A stretch of 64,000 nucleotides of DNA from Terriglobia bacterium (GTDB lineage Bacteria > Acidobacteriota > Terriglobia > Bryobacterales > UBA6623), in NCBI GenBank assembly GCA_009838515.1, contig VXRL01000081.1, positions 25,838 to 89,837 on the forward strand, given 5' to 3'. Positions 45,152-53,797 of this stretch are shown in pieces. Numbering within the stretch: the first letter of the stretch is position 1; each line of letters begins with the position of its first letter. The notes under the pieces were generated by a model. The model searched no databases. It had not been told where the DNA came from and saw only the letters and a program-made list of their open reading frames with translations. The position numbers and the translations under genes were made by a program.

Positions 45152-45389
45152 AAGGCTGCCACCCCATTCTTGCCGATCAGACCGCGTTCCGGGTAGCCCT
45201 GTGGCACGGCGAGACTCACATGCGCGCCGTTCTGGATGCGCGGCAACCGCTCTCGCCACGCCATCCGGTGCCGCGGGCCAGCTTTGGCATGTAGGTGAAG
45301 ACATCTGTAGGTAAAGGCATCGGGTGCGGACAAGAGAGGTTTGCTAGACTCGGCGTTGAGGGCACCCGCCCGAGTAAGGAGATTGAATC

Positions 45390-45998
45390 ATGCGCTCATT
45401 TCGATTCCCGCTGATTGCGGCTGTGCTGCTGGTGGCTGCCAGCGCTGCTTTCGCCCAGCGCCCCGCCTCGCCTCGCGGCGAGGCCGCCATCCAGGTAGGA
45501 GGCTCGTATGAGGGCCGTAACTACGTTGGCGGCAAGTGGATCAGTATCGATTACGGGCGGCCCATTCTGCGCGGGCGCACCGGATTCTTCGGTGCCGGAA
45601 GCGACTATGGCAAGGGTGCGAACGCCGGCGCTCCGGTCTGGAGGGCCGGGGCGAACAAGTCGACGCGCTTGAAGACCGAGGCCGACCTCAAGTTTGGTGA
45701 CAAGACCGTGCCGGCGGGTGAGTACAGCATGTTCGTCGACCTCAAGGAAGGCGACTGGACGCTGATCCTGTCCACGCACGCCGCCAAGGATGGTTTCCGC
45801 GAGCCGGGCGAGGGCCTCTGGGGAGCGTACAACTACACGCCCGACAAGGACGTGCTGCGTGTCAGCATGGACCTCAGCAGCATGCCCGTGTCGTACGAGC
45901 AGCTCACGTATGCGTTCGTGGACGTGACAGCTGAGGGCGGCACGCTCGCGTTGATGTGGGAAAAGACCCTTGCAACGGCCAGCTTCTCGCTGCCCTAG
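45390..45998 (+). CDS. Secreted DUF2911 protein
   Basis: The 202-aa protein has a signal peptide (FPLIAAVLLVAASAAFAQ) and the DUF2911 pattern: WISIDYGRPILRGRTGF, VWRAGANKSTRLKTEADL, VPAGEYSMFVD, WTLILSTH, LALMWEK. AAGGAG eight bases before the ATG supports the start. The family is common in Bacteroidetes and Acidobacteria; the function is unknown. Its neighbours are PQQ-related genes, but it seems to be its own unit. Confidence 0.88.
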   Translation: MRSFRFPLIAAVLLVAASAAFAQRPASPRGEAAIQVGGSYEGRNYVGGKWISIDYGRPILRGRTGFFGAGSDYGKGANAGAPVWRAGANKSTRLKTEADLKFGDKTVPAGEYSMFVDLKEGDWTLILSTHAAKDGFREPGEGLWGAYNYTPDKDVLRVSMDLSSMPVSYEQLTYAFVDVTAEGGTLALMWEKTLATASFSLP

Positions 45999-46331
45999 CG
46001 CGTTGTCGCAGCTCAGTCTGGCACCCTGAATCTGCTCGTTTCGGGCCGGGCGACGACGGCTTTCCCGAATCGCCGGCGACGACCGGCGCTATGTCGAGTT
46101 TGCGGGAGGCTGCCGCGCTCGAACCTGCCGCACCAGCGCGCCTCCCAAGACCGATCTGCTGATGCCGTTTCGGGCGATGCCTACGGATTCCCCGCTCATC
46201 GGCAGGTCCTACGCCGGGCCTCGCCGCCCGTGCCGGCCCTCGGTTGGTCCGAGGCCGATCCAGAGACGCGGGGGCTCCACTGAGTGCATCGAAGTCGTTG
46301 AAGGTGTGGCTCGTAGCGGGAGTGTGCGGCT

Positions 46332-46350
46332 GCTGAGGTGTCACCTCAGC
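46332..46350. promoter_or_regulatory. 9+1+9 bp perfect palindrome upstream of the EF-hand propeller gene
   Basis: GCTGAGGTG-T-CACCTCAGC is a perfect inverted repeat centred 75 bases before the ATG and about 53 bases before the -10-like box. The tight spacing and dyad symmetry suit a dimeric regulator's operator. A 7-bp-stem hairpin in RNA is possible, but no T-tract follows. Confidence 0.4.
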
Positions 46351-46402
46351 CGTCGGGCACCGAGAGCGCCTCGCTTCGAGAGCTGCGCGGCGGTAGGCGT
46401 GA

Positions 46403-46408
46403 TATAGT
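46403..46408 (+). promoter_or_regulatory. -10 box of a probably leaderless transcript
   Basis: TATAGT is followed by seven bases and then the ATG at 46416. No Shine-Dalgarno fits in the gap. No good -35 is visible. Confidence 0.4.
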
Positions 46409-46415
46409 GCCCGCT

Positions 46416-47840
46416 ATGGCGTCAATTCTGGCACTCGTGCTGTCGGCTTCGCTATGCGTTGCAAGTGCTTCTGAACTGGTCTGGGACAGGTTCCGCGGGC
46501 CCAACGGAACGGGCGTTTCCGCCGAGATCGGCATCCCCGAAGAATTCGGGCCCGAGACAAACGTCGTATGGAAAACTCCTCTGCCTGAAGGACTGTCGTC
46601 CCCGGTCTTCGGTGCGGACAGCATTTTCCTAACCGGCATTGCGGACGAGAAGCTAATCACGTTCTCGTTGGATCGCTCCACCGGCCGCATCAAGTGGCGC
46701 CGGGAAATTGTCCGCGAGCGGGCCGGCCAGCTACGCTCTCCCAACAATGCGGCCTCTCCGAGCGTCGCGACCGACGGGGAGAGCGTGTTCGCATTCTTCC
46801 AGGACTTCGGCTTGGTTGCCTACGGGCCGGATGGCAATGAGCTCTGGCGCATCCCGCTCGGGCCCTTCAACAACCCGATGGGGATGGGCTCGTCACCGCT
46901 ATTCGTCGAGGGCAAGGTGATCCAGATCTGCGATTCCGAGACGGATTCGTTCATGCTGGCAGTCGACGCATCCACCGGCGAAGTCGTTTGGCGCAACGAG
47001 AGGCCGTACTCGTTGCGCGCTTTTTCGACGCCCGTCGTGTACCAGCCGGACGAGGGCGGAGTGCAAGTGCTGGTGGCCGGATCGTACGAACTGTCCGCCT
47101 ATGACGTCGGCAGCGGCGAGAAGGTCTGGTGGGTCGAGGGCTTGACGTGGCAGCTCAAGCCGACGCCGGTGCTGGATGACCAAGGGTACGCTTATGTGCT
47201 CGGATGGGCTGGGAGCGCCGATCTGGGCCAGCAAGAAGAGGTTCCCCCGTTTGCGGACGTCCTGCCCGGCTTGGATACGGATGGCGACGGCAGGCTGTCA
47301 GCCGCCGAGCTATCGGAGCGTTTCGGCAAGCAGGTGCGCAACGGTCTCGGCAACTACGACCTGGACAGGTCCGGCTACATGGAACTGCGCGACTGGGAGC
47401 ATCACCGGCGCAAGCGACGTGCCGTCAACGCCGTGCGTAAGATCAGGCTCGGAGGCAAGGGCGACATGACCGACGGCGCCGTGCAGTGGCTCTATTACAA
47501 GAGCCTCCCCAATGTCCCGTCGCCGCTGCTCTACGATGGCGTCGTCTATCTGACCAAGGACGGCGGCATCATGACGGCGCTGAGCGCCGAGGACGGCAGC
47601 GTCCTGAAGCAAGCGCGGCTGCGCGAGGCCATGGGGCGCTACTTTTCTTCTCCGGTGGCTGCGGACGGCAAGATCTTCACCGCGGACGAGACCGGCCAGA
47701 TCTCGGTGATCAGGCCTGGACCTGAGTGGGAGGTCATTCGCACGAACGCGATGGGCGAAGAGGTATACGCGACTCCCGTGATCATGGATGGCAGGTTGTT
47801 CATCCGGACCAGCAAGGCTCTGTACTGCTTCGCCCGATAG
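46416..47840 (+). CDS. Exported PQQ-like beta-propeller protein with an inserted EF-hand pair
   Basis: The 474-aa protein has a signal peptide (ASILALVLSASLCVASAS) and BamB-like PQQ repeats (FSLDRSTGRIKWRRE, AVDASTGEVVWRN, ALSAEDGSVLKQARL). Between blades, near residues 285-340, sits a pair of EF-hand-like loops: DTDGDGRLSAAE and DLDRSGYMELRD. Calcium-stabilised propellers of this sort occur in planctomycete- and acidobacteria-type secretomes. No haem motif is present and no PQQ ligands are evident, so it may be non-enzymatic. I chose ATG 46416, which starts the signal peptide; the track's earlier start adds 26 basic residues. Confidence 0.85.
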   Translation: MASILALVLSASLCVASASELVWDRFRGPNGTGVSAEIGIPEEFGPETNVVWKTPLPEGLSSPVFGADSIFLTGIADEKLITFSLDRSTGRIKWRREIVRERAGQLRSPNNAASPSVATDGESVFAFFQDFGLVAYGPDGNELWRIPLGPFNNPMGMGSSPLFVEGKVIQICDSETDSFMLAVDASTGEVVWRNERPYSLRAFSTPVVYQPDEGGVQVLVAGSYELSAYDVGSGEKVWWVEGLTWQLKPTPVLDDQGYAYVLGWAGSADLGQQEEVPPFADVLPGLDTDGDGRLSAAELSERFGKQVRNGLGNYDLDRSGYMELRDWEHHRRKRRAVNAVRKIRLGGKGDMTDGAVQWLYYKSLPNVPSPLLYDGVVYLTKDGGIMTALSAEDGSVLKQARLREAMGRYFSSPVAADGKIFTADETGQISVIRPGPEWEVIRTNAMGEEVYATPVIMDGRLFIRTSKALYCFAR

Positions 47841-47868
47841 AGCCGACCGGTGCTGGCGTTCCGATTCC

Positions 47869-49281
47869 CTAAGGGGCTGGCGTGAGCAGCCCGCGGACAA
47901 TCGCCCAGCCGAACGGTCGGAGCTTGAAGGCCGGATCGAGCCCGTCTTCGTATCGTCCTGCGTTCGTTCGCAGGCGGGCGACGACTTCCGGGTGGTGTTG
48001 AGCGACGTTGTCGCTCTCGGACGGGTCCGTGGGCAAGCGGTACAGCAGCGGCGGTTCGAATTCGCGCGAGCCCTTGGGCTGGCCATTCTTGCCCAAGGGC
48101 CGCTCGCGCAGGTGCAGCTTCCATACGCCCGACCGAACTGCGTTGATCTTGTTGCGATTGCTGAAGTAGAGATCCCTCTCTGGGGCATCGCTGACACCCC
48201 GCAGCACGGAGCTGATGTCGCTGCCGTCGAAGGTCCGGCCCCTGGGCATGGCCAGACCCGCCAGCGCGCTGACCGTGGGGAAAATGTCCATCAACGTCGC
48301 CAGTCCTGCTCGTGTCGCGCCCGCAGGCAAGCGGCCTGGCGCCCGGGCCAGCAGCGGAATCCGCAGGCCTCCTTCCCAGGTTGTGCCCTTGCCCCCTCGC
48401 AGGCCGCCGGTCGAACCGCCAGGCGTGGACGCATCGCCCGGCCACGGGCCGTTGTCGCTCGTGAAGAAGACGTAGGTATCCCCGTCCAAGCCCAGCTGCC
48501 CTAGCTTGGCTACCACTTGGCCCACGCTTGCGTCCAGTTCCTCGACCGCGTCCGCGTACAGGCCGTGGCCGGACCGCCCGGCGAACTCCCTTGACGCGGC
48601 CGGAGGCACGTGCGGCATCGTGTAAGCCAAATAGAGCAGGAACGGTCGGTCGGCATTGCGCTCGACGAATTCCAACGCCCGCTGGGTGTAGCGCCTCGTC
48701 AGCAGGCCGATGTCGGCGGGCGATTCAATCACTTGGGCGTTGTCGAAGAGTTCGAAGCGAGGCCATTGAAGGCGCTCCAGCCAGACCATGTTGTTGCTGT
48801 ACAGGACGCCGAAGAAGTCTTCGAAGCCGTGATTCTGCGGACGGTGCTGTTTGCGGCCACCCAGGTGCCACTTGCCGATGCAGGCTGTGGCGTAGCCGGC
48901 ATCCCGCAAGTGCTCCGCCAGAGTCAACTCCGCTGCTGGCAGGCCCTGGACTTCTTTAGGGACGAAGACTCGGGTGACCCCAGTGCGTAGAGGGTGGCGG
49001 CCAGTGAGCAACGCCGCCCTGGCCGGCGAGCAGGTTGGTGCCGGAGTGTAGAACTCTGTTAGGCGGACCCCCTCGGACGCGATCCGGTCCAACGCCGGTG
49101 TCTTGGCCTTGGTGCCGCCGTAGCAGCCCAGATCTCCTATTCCTAGATCGTCCGCGACGATGACGACGAAGTTCGGTGGCCTCGATTGTGCTGGGTCCGC
49201 GCGCGGGCCGATCAGCGATGTGATTGCGATCGCTAGGAATAGCCGTGAAAGTGATTTCCCGCTGGGACGAGATGGGGCCAC
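47869..49281 (-). CDS. Cys-type sulfatase, last gene of the feo operon
   Basis: The product is about 470 aa with a signal peptide (SRLFLAIAITSLIGPRADPAQ). The S1 sulfatase core starts at PNFVVIVADDLGIGDLGCYG. The formylglycine motif is CSPARAALLTG, and FTSDNGPWPGD and KGTTWEGGLRIPLLA are also conserved. A GTG start at 49281 fits best because it lies 20 bases after the stop of the PaaK-like gene; the track's longer form runs back into that gene. It hydrolyses sulfate esters outside the cytoplasm. Being last in an iron-transport operon is unexpected and may reflect insertion downstream. Confidence 0.9.
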   Translation of the reverse strand: MAPSRPSGKSLSRLFLAIAITSLIGPRADPAQSRPPNFVVIVADDLGIGDLGCYGGTKAKTPALDRIASEGVRLTEFYTPAPTCSPARAALLTGRHPLRTGVTRVFVPKEVQGLPAAELTLAEHLRDAGYATACIGKWHLGGRKQHRPQNHGFEDFFGVLYSNNMVWLERLQWPRFELFDNAQVIESPADIGLLTRRYTQRALEFVERNADRPFLLYLAYTMPHVPPAASREFAGRSGHGLYADAVEELDASVGQVVAKLGQLGLDGDTYVFFTSDNGPWPGDASTPGGSTGGLRGGKGTTWEGGLRIPLLARAPGRLPAGATRAGLATLMDIFPTVSALAGLAMPRGRTFDGSDISSVLRGVSDAPERDLYFSNRNKINAVRSGVWKLHLRERPLGKNGQPKGSREFEPPLLYRLPTDPSESDNVAQHHPEVVARLRTNAGRYEDGLDPAFKLRPFGWAIVRGLLTPAP

Positions 49282-49300
49282 TATGACGCCCGCGGGCGGC

Positions 49301-50554
49301 TCAGCCCCGCAGGTCGCGGAACCGCTTGGCCTTGGCCTGCCAGCGCGGCAGGCTGTTCCGTTCGACACTGCGCACTTCGACGCGGACGCCAAAGCTGCTA
49401 TTGACGTCCTCGGCAATCACGCCACACGCATCCGGCGCCGTTTCGACCTCGACTACGGCCTCGTCCATCGCCCCGGTACGCATCACCGTGATGCGGAACT
49501 CTGCCTTGCCTGCCGCCCGCCTGACGGCCCCCTCGATGGCGGAAGGGTGCAGGTTGACGCCCCGAACCAGCATCATCTGGTCGACGCGGCCCAAGACCCC
49601 GCCCTCCAGCAGCAACCCTTCGGGCAAGCGTCGCGCCCGCACCAAGTCCCCGGTGCGATAGCGCACGACCGGGCAGCAATCCCGGCCTAGGTTGGTGACC
49701 ACCAGCTCGCCCGTGGCGCCATCGGCGACCGGCTCTTCTCCGTCGACCGCGAGCACTTCGGCGATAAACTCCCGCTCGTTCATAAAGACGCCCCGGCCCT
49801 GGGGGCAGGGCAGGCCGTATGCGCCGACCTCGCTGGCGCCGGCGTGGTCGAACACCTGGGCACCCCAGGCTTCCGCGATGCGGTGCCTTGTCGCCGGGAT
49901 GCTGCCGCCGGGCTCGCCGGCCAGGATCACGCTGCGAATCGAGCTCTTGGCGGTGTCGATGCCGTGCTCTTCGGCGACCGCTGCCATGTGCAAAGAGTAG
50001 GTTGGCGTCGAGAACAATACTGTGCAGTCTAGGTCCCGCAGCAGCTGCAACCGCCGCACCGTGTGCGCGCCGCCGCCCGAGACCGACAGGATGCCCCTGC
50101 GCGCGACCGCGTCGTGCGCGGACCAGAACCCGATGAACGGCGCGTACGAGAAGGCGAAGAAGGCGCGGTCATCGTCCCGCAGGTCGCAGACATCCAGCAC
50201 GCTGTCCCAGCAATCGCACCACCAGTCCCAGCTTTGCGGCGTGTCCAGGACTAAGAGGGGCTTGCCGGTCGTGCCGGATGTCTGGTGGTACTTAGAGTAG
50301 TTGCCGAGCGGCTCCGACAGGTTCGAGCCAAATGGCGGGTGCTGGATCTGATCCGCGGATAGTTCGTGGTTCGAAGTCAGGGGCAGCTGCCGGTACTCTT
50401 CGAGGTTGCGCGGCGCCGCGAAGCCATCGAGCCGCTGTTGCCAGAAGGGGTTGCTGGAGGCGAGCTTGGCCAGCATCTCGCGCAGCCGCAATAGCCGCTC
50501 CCAGCGGCCTAGGTCGGTGTCGGCCGACGTCTCGCTGGTCAGGGCAACCGGCAT
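49301..50554 (-). CDS. PaaK-like AMP-forming ligase (phenylacetate-CoA ligase family)
   Basis: The 417-aa adenylate-forming enzyme has the P-loop-like motif YHQTSGTTGKPLLV, later motifs DHAGASEVGAYGL and VVRYRTGDLVRARRLPEG, and a short C-terminal domain (LVRGVNLHPSAIEGAVRR). It is of PaaK type, expected to make an acyl- or aryl-CoA from acid, ATP and CoA. Its ATG shares one base with the feoB-C stop (TGATG), so translational coupling is likely. Why it sits in an iron operon is unclear; making an iron-related carboxylate or a siderophore-type activation is speculative. Confidence 0.85.
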   Translation of the reverse strand: MPVALTSETSADTDLGRWERLLRLREMLAKLASSNPFWQQRLDGFAAPRNLEEYRQLPLTSNHELSADQIQHPPFGSNLSEPLGNYSKYHQTSGTTGKPLLVLDTPQSWDWWCDCWDSVLDVCDLRDDDRAFFAFSYAPFIGFWSAHDAVARRGILSVSGGGAHTVRRLQLLRDLDCTVLFSTPTYSLHMAAVAEEHGIDTAKSSIRSVILAGEPGGSIPATRHRIAEAWGAQVFDHAGASEVGAYGLPCPQGRGVFMNEREFIAEVLAVDGEEPVADGATGELVVTNLGRDCCPVVRYRTGDLVRARRLPEGLLLEGGVLGRVDQMMLVRGVNLHPSAIEGAVRRAAGKAEFRITVMRTGAMDEAVVEVETAPDACGVIAEDVNSSFGVRVEVRSVERNSLPRWQAKAKRFRDLRG

Positions 50555-51951
50555 CAGAGCGGCAGCAGGCGGACGGCCTGGGCCGTCGCGAAGCAAACCA
50601 AGAACGCGAGCCCCAGCGGCATCAGGGCCCCGAGCGCCGTCCAGCGAGCGCTCCGCGTCTCCTTCCAAATCGTCAATATCGTTGTCGCACACGGGTTGTG
50701 CAGCAAAGAGAACAGCATGAGGTTGACCGCCGTGAGCAACGTCCAGCCGTGCTGGCCGACCAGCACTTCGCGGATCTGCTCGTAGGTAGTAATATCCATC
50801 ATCATAGCGCCACCTAGGTAGCACATCAGCATTGTGGGCACTACGATCTCGTTGGCAGGGATGGCGATCACGTAGGCCAGCAGGATCACGCCGTCCAGCC
50901 CGATCGCCGTTCCGAGCGGTTCCAGCAGTGCGATCGAGCGCTCCGCCAAGGTAGTCCCGCCGGCCTGCACATTGGCCAGGATCCAGATCAGCGCCCCCGC
51001 GGGCGCTGCCGTCAGCATGGCACGGCCGAGCACGAATATGGTCCGGTCGATCAGAGATGTGTACAGAATCCGCAGGATGCTCGGACGCCGATACGGCGGC
51101 ATCTCCAGCGTGAAGGCAGAGGCCTCGCCCGACAGCACGCTGCGCGACAGCGCCCACGACACGCCCAGCGTGAAGCACACGCCCAGAAGCACCACGGCCA
51201 TTACGGCGGCTGCGGCCGCAAACGCGGCCACGGCCGGCGGGAAGGCGGCCGCGACAAAGATCACCGCCAGCATGATGAGCGTCGGGAAGCGACCGTTGCA
51301 GGGCACGAAATTATTGGTCAGTATGGCCAGCAGGCGTTCGCGCGGGGAGTCGATGATGCGTGTCGAGGTGACTCCGGCGGCGTTGCAGCCGAACCCCATG
51401 GCCATCGTCAGGGCCTGTTTGCCATGCGCGCCTGCCTTGCGGAAGAGCCAGTCAAGGTTAAACGCCACGCGCGGCAGGTACCCCAAGTCCTCCAAGATCG
51501 TGAAGACCGGAAAGAAGATGGCCATGGGAGGCAGCATGACGCTCACCACCCACGCTAGCCCGCGGAAGGTGCCGTGCCAGACGAGTCCGGTCAGCCACCA
51601 AGGCGCTCCCATGCTCTCGAACCAGGCGGCGGCGGCCGCCTCGACCGCGAAGAACGCGTTGGCCAGCATCTGCGAGGGGACGTTCGCTCCAAGGATCGTG
51701 ACCCAGAACACCGCCCCGAGCAGCAGCAGCATGACCGGCAGCCCCAGCCACCGCGAGGTGAGGATCCGGTCGATCCGCTGGTCGAAGTCCCACTTGCCCG
51801 CGCCTTGCTCGCGGACCGACCTCCCGGCGAGCTCGCCGGCCCGCTGGTAGAGGCTGGTAACCATAGAATCGCGGAAGCTTCCGTCTAGGCCGCGGCGCAG
51901 CTCGTCGCTGCGGTCCAGCACCGCTTGGGGCGTGACTGACACCGGGGTCAT
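50554..51951 (-). CDS. feoB: FeoB membrane permease half (FeoB-C)
   Basis: The 465-aa product contains the ferrous-iron permease part of FeoB without the G domain. After a cytoplasmic lead (about 1-55, ending DQRIDRILTSRWLGLP) come two Gate-type blocks. GFGCNAAGVTSTRIID and NNFVPCNGRFPTL correspond to the conserved Cys/pore motifs, and the second block includes ANEIVVPTML. The start is the ATG overlapping the stop of the G-domain gene (ATGA), so the split is between two real cistrons. The two proteins together equal one FeoB (about 737 aa). Confidence 0.93.
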   Translation of the reverse strand: MTPVSVTPQAVLDRSDELRRGLDGSFRDSMVTSLYQRAGELAGRSVREQGAGKWDFDQRIDRILTSRWLGLPVMLLLLGAVFWVTILGANVPSQMLANAFFAVEAAAAAWFESMGAPWWLTGLVWHGTFRGLAWVVSVMLPPMAIFFPVFTILEDLGYLPRVAFNLDWLFRKAGAHGKQALTMAMGFGCNAAGVTSTRIIDSPRERLLAILTNNFVPCNGRFPTLIMLAVIFVAAAFPPAVAAFAAAAAVMAVVLLGVCFTLGVSWALSRSVLSGEASAFTLEMPPYRRPSILRILYTSLIDRTIFVLGRAMLTAAPAGALIWILANVQAGGTTLAERSIALLEPLGTAIGLDGVILLAYVIAIPANEIVVPTMLMCYLGGAMMMDITTYEQIREVLVGQHGWTLLTAVNLMLFSLLHNPCATTILTIWKETRSARWTALGALMPLGLAFLVCFATAQAVRLLPL

Positions 51952-52766
51952 TGCGCCCCCGCGATCGCCTTGATCCTGCTTGCATCGAGCGGTGCCGCCT
52001 GCCGCTGCCGGTCTGCCAGCTCGGCGAGCTCGCCGCTCAGGAGCGCTTCCCGCACCTTGTGATCGCCGTCCAGCAGGCGTAACGCCACCCAGCGCGCGCT
52101 GGGCAGGCCGGGGGCCATCCCTTGGATCAGGGGTACCAGCCCATCGATGGCCTCTTGGACCTCCGCAGGGGGAGCGACTCGCGAAGGGGACGTCTTCGTC
52201 ACCCCGGAGGCCACTCCGGCGACGCTTGCCACGAGATCGGACAACCCCTCCTTGGTGCGGGCGACGGTCGACACCGCGGGCACCCCGAGATCGCGGGATA
52301 GGCTGCGCACGTCGACCTTGATGCCCTTGCGCTTGGCCTCGTCCATCAAGTTGACGCAAACCACTGCGCGATCAGTGATTTCCAGTACTTGCAGCACTAG
52401 GTTCAGGTTTCTCTCCAAGGCCGTCGCATCGACCACCACCACGGTGCAGTCCGGCTGCCCGAAGAGCAGGAAGTTACGGCTGATTTCCTCGTCTTGGGAT
52501 GCCGACAGGAGCGAGTATGTGCCGGGCAAGTCGACCAGCTTGTAGTGCTTGCCGCCGTACCCGAACGCCCCTTCCGCTCGCGTGACTGTCTTGCCGGTCC
52601 AGTTGCCCACGTGCTGGCGCAGGCCGGTCAGGGCATTAAATACGGAGGACTTGCCGGTGTTCGGGTTGCCCGCCAGCGCGACTACGTGATCGCAGTTCGC
52701 GATGTCGACGCCCATCTTGGCCATCTGCACATGGGCTGGGCAGCTGTCGCAGGCTTCGCTGTTCAT
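51948..52766 (-). CDS. feoB: FeoB G-protein half (FeoB-N)
   Basis: The 272-aa GTPase corresponds to the soluble NFeoB part. G1 is GNPNTGKS (residues 33-40), G3 is DLPGT (79-83) and G4 lies in NLMDEAKRKG, followed by the helical GDI-like domain. The N-terminus has three Cys (EACDSCPAH...NCDH) not usual in FeoB, which might sense metal or redox. AAGGAGG seven bases before the ATG is a strong ribosome-binding site. It overlaps the DtxR-FeoA fusion gene by ATGA and the permease gene by ATGA. Confidence 0.93.
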   Translation of the reverse strand: MNSEACDSCPAHVQMAKMGVDIANCDHVVALAGNPNTGKSSVFNALTGLRQHVGNWTGKTVTRAEGAFGYGGKHYKLVDLPGTYSLLSASQDEEISRNFLLFGQPDCTVVVVDATALERNLNLVLQVLEITDRAVVCVNLMDEAKRKGIKVDVRSLSRDLGVPAVSTVARTKEGLSDLVASVAGVASGVTKTSPSRVAPPAEVQEAIDGLVPLIQGMAPGLPSARWVALRLLDGDHKVREALLSGELAELADRQRQAAPLDASRIKAIAGAQ

Positions 52767-53797
52767 GGAGCGGCCTCCTTCCCGGAGAATGGTGGGAACG
52801 GCCGCATCAAGACCTGATCCGCCTGTTGTCGACGCAGGGCGACGGTCGTGCCGCGAACGCGGAACGCCCGTGGGTCGCCGAACGTGTTGTCCAGCGCCAC
52901 CTCCACGCGCGTGCCCGGCGTGAGCCCGAGGTCTAGCAGGCGGCGGCGCGAGAGACCCTGGCAGTCCGGGCTCAGGCCTGCCACCTCTCCGCATGCGCCT
53001 TGTGCCAGATCCGACAGGCGCGTCCGCGCCGAGGGCAGAGCGTCTTGGGGCCGGATTTCGCGCACGTGTATGTTGGCCGCCGTAGAGCGCTCGATGCGGT
53101 GCTGGCCGCCATCCACTTCGATGACTAGATGGTTGGGCCCGGATTCGGCTACTTTCACGACCCGCATCGGTCGCAGGTTTGCCAGCAGGATCTGCCGGAA
53201 TACCGCCTCCGGCTCGTCCTCCAAGTGGGCGATCAGCGCGGGCCTGCCGACCGGCCATTCGTTCAGGCTAACCGCGTGGAGCGCGCTGATCGTGCCGTCG
53301 GGGCGCGGGATCGGGTCACCGTGCGGATCGTGCTGCGGGTGCCCGAGGTGGGCGTCCAACTCGGCTACTTGTTCGCGGCTCAGGCTGTGCTCCGCCCGTT
53401 CGGCGGCTTGGTGCAGTTTCGCCATCGGCATGTTGGCGTCGTCGGAAAGGTGGCGCTCCCACAAGCGGTGCGCGCGCACCACCTGCAGGGCTCGTCGCTC
53501 GCCACTCGCGGTCAGCGCGATTCCGCCTGCGCTACTTTCGACCCAGCCCGCCGTCTGCAAGCTTGCCACCACTCTCAGCACGGCAGCCGGCCGGAGCCCC
53601 ATGGTGCCCGCGAGCGATTCGAGACTGGCCAGCTTCGAGCGGTGCTGCCAAGCCAGGATGTGCTTCAGCGCGTCCTCGGAGCGTGACTTCGCTCGGTAGG
53701 CGCGGTGCCGCTTCCACTTAGCGAGCAAGCCGAACTTGGGAACGGCAAGGCTTGCAACAAGCAGAGCGCCTGCCACGAGAATGCCGAGTGCACTCAT
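52763..53797 (-). CDS. Membrane-anchored DtxR-like regulator fused to FeoA
   Basis: The 344-aa protein has one N-terminal TM helix (about 3-22, ILVAGALLVASLAV) and a basic stretch. A DtxR-type winged helix follows (LESLAGTMGLRPAAVLRVVASL) with a dimerisation/metal domain (RAHRLWERHL, AERAEHSLS, HDPHGDPIP). A first SH3-like domain comes next, and a full FeoA domain at the C-terminus (LSDLAQGACGEVAGL, LGLTPGTRVEVALDN). It probably supplies FeoA to the split FeoB at the membrane. Whether the DtxR part binds DNA or only senses metal is open. The position of DtxR Cys102 is Glu, as in MntR. Confidence 0.8.
   Translation of the reverse strand: MSALGILVAGALLVASLAVPKFGLLAKWKRHRAYRAKSRSEDALKHILAWQHRSKLASLESLAGTMGLRPAAVLRVVASLQTAGWVESSAGGIALTASGERRALQVVRAHRLWERHLSDDANMPMAKLHQAAERAEHSLSREQVAELDAHLGHPQHDPHGDPIPRPDGTISALHAVSLNEWPVGRPALIAHLEDEPEAVFRQILLANLRPMRVVKVAESGPNHLVIEVDGGQHRIERSTAANIHVREIRPQDALPSARTRLSDLAQGACGEVAGLSPDCQGLSRRRLLDLGLTPGTRVEVALDNTFGDPRAFRVRGTTVALRRQQADQVLMRPFPPFSGKEAAP

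Larger units (their letters stand above)
45999..46415. other. Intergenic region with a long palindrome
   Basis: About 417 bases contain no convincing gene; the short frames here lack domain character. Near the right end lies a 19-bp perfect inverted repeat (listed separately), followed by the -10-like box of the next gene. Confidence 0.4.

Noticed and set aside
50554-52359. Apparent long FeoB-C ORF and apparent frameshift in FeoB
   Set aside because: The upstream part is an out-of-frame read of the G-domain gene. The ATGA overlap with its own start and no loss of domain sequence favour two real genes over a frameshift, though resequencing would settle it.
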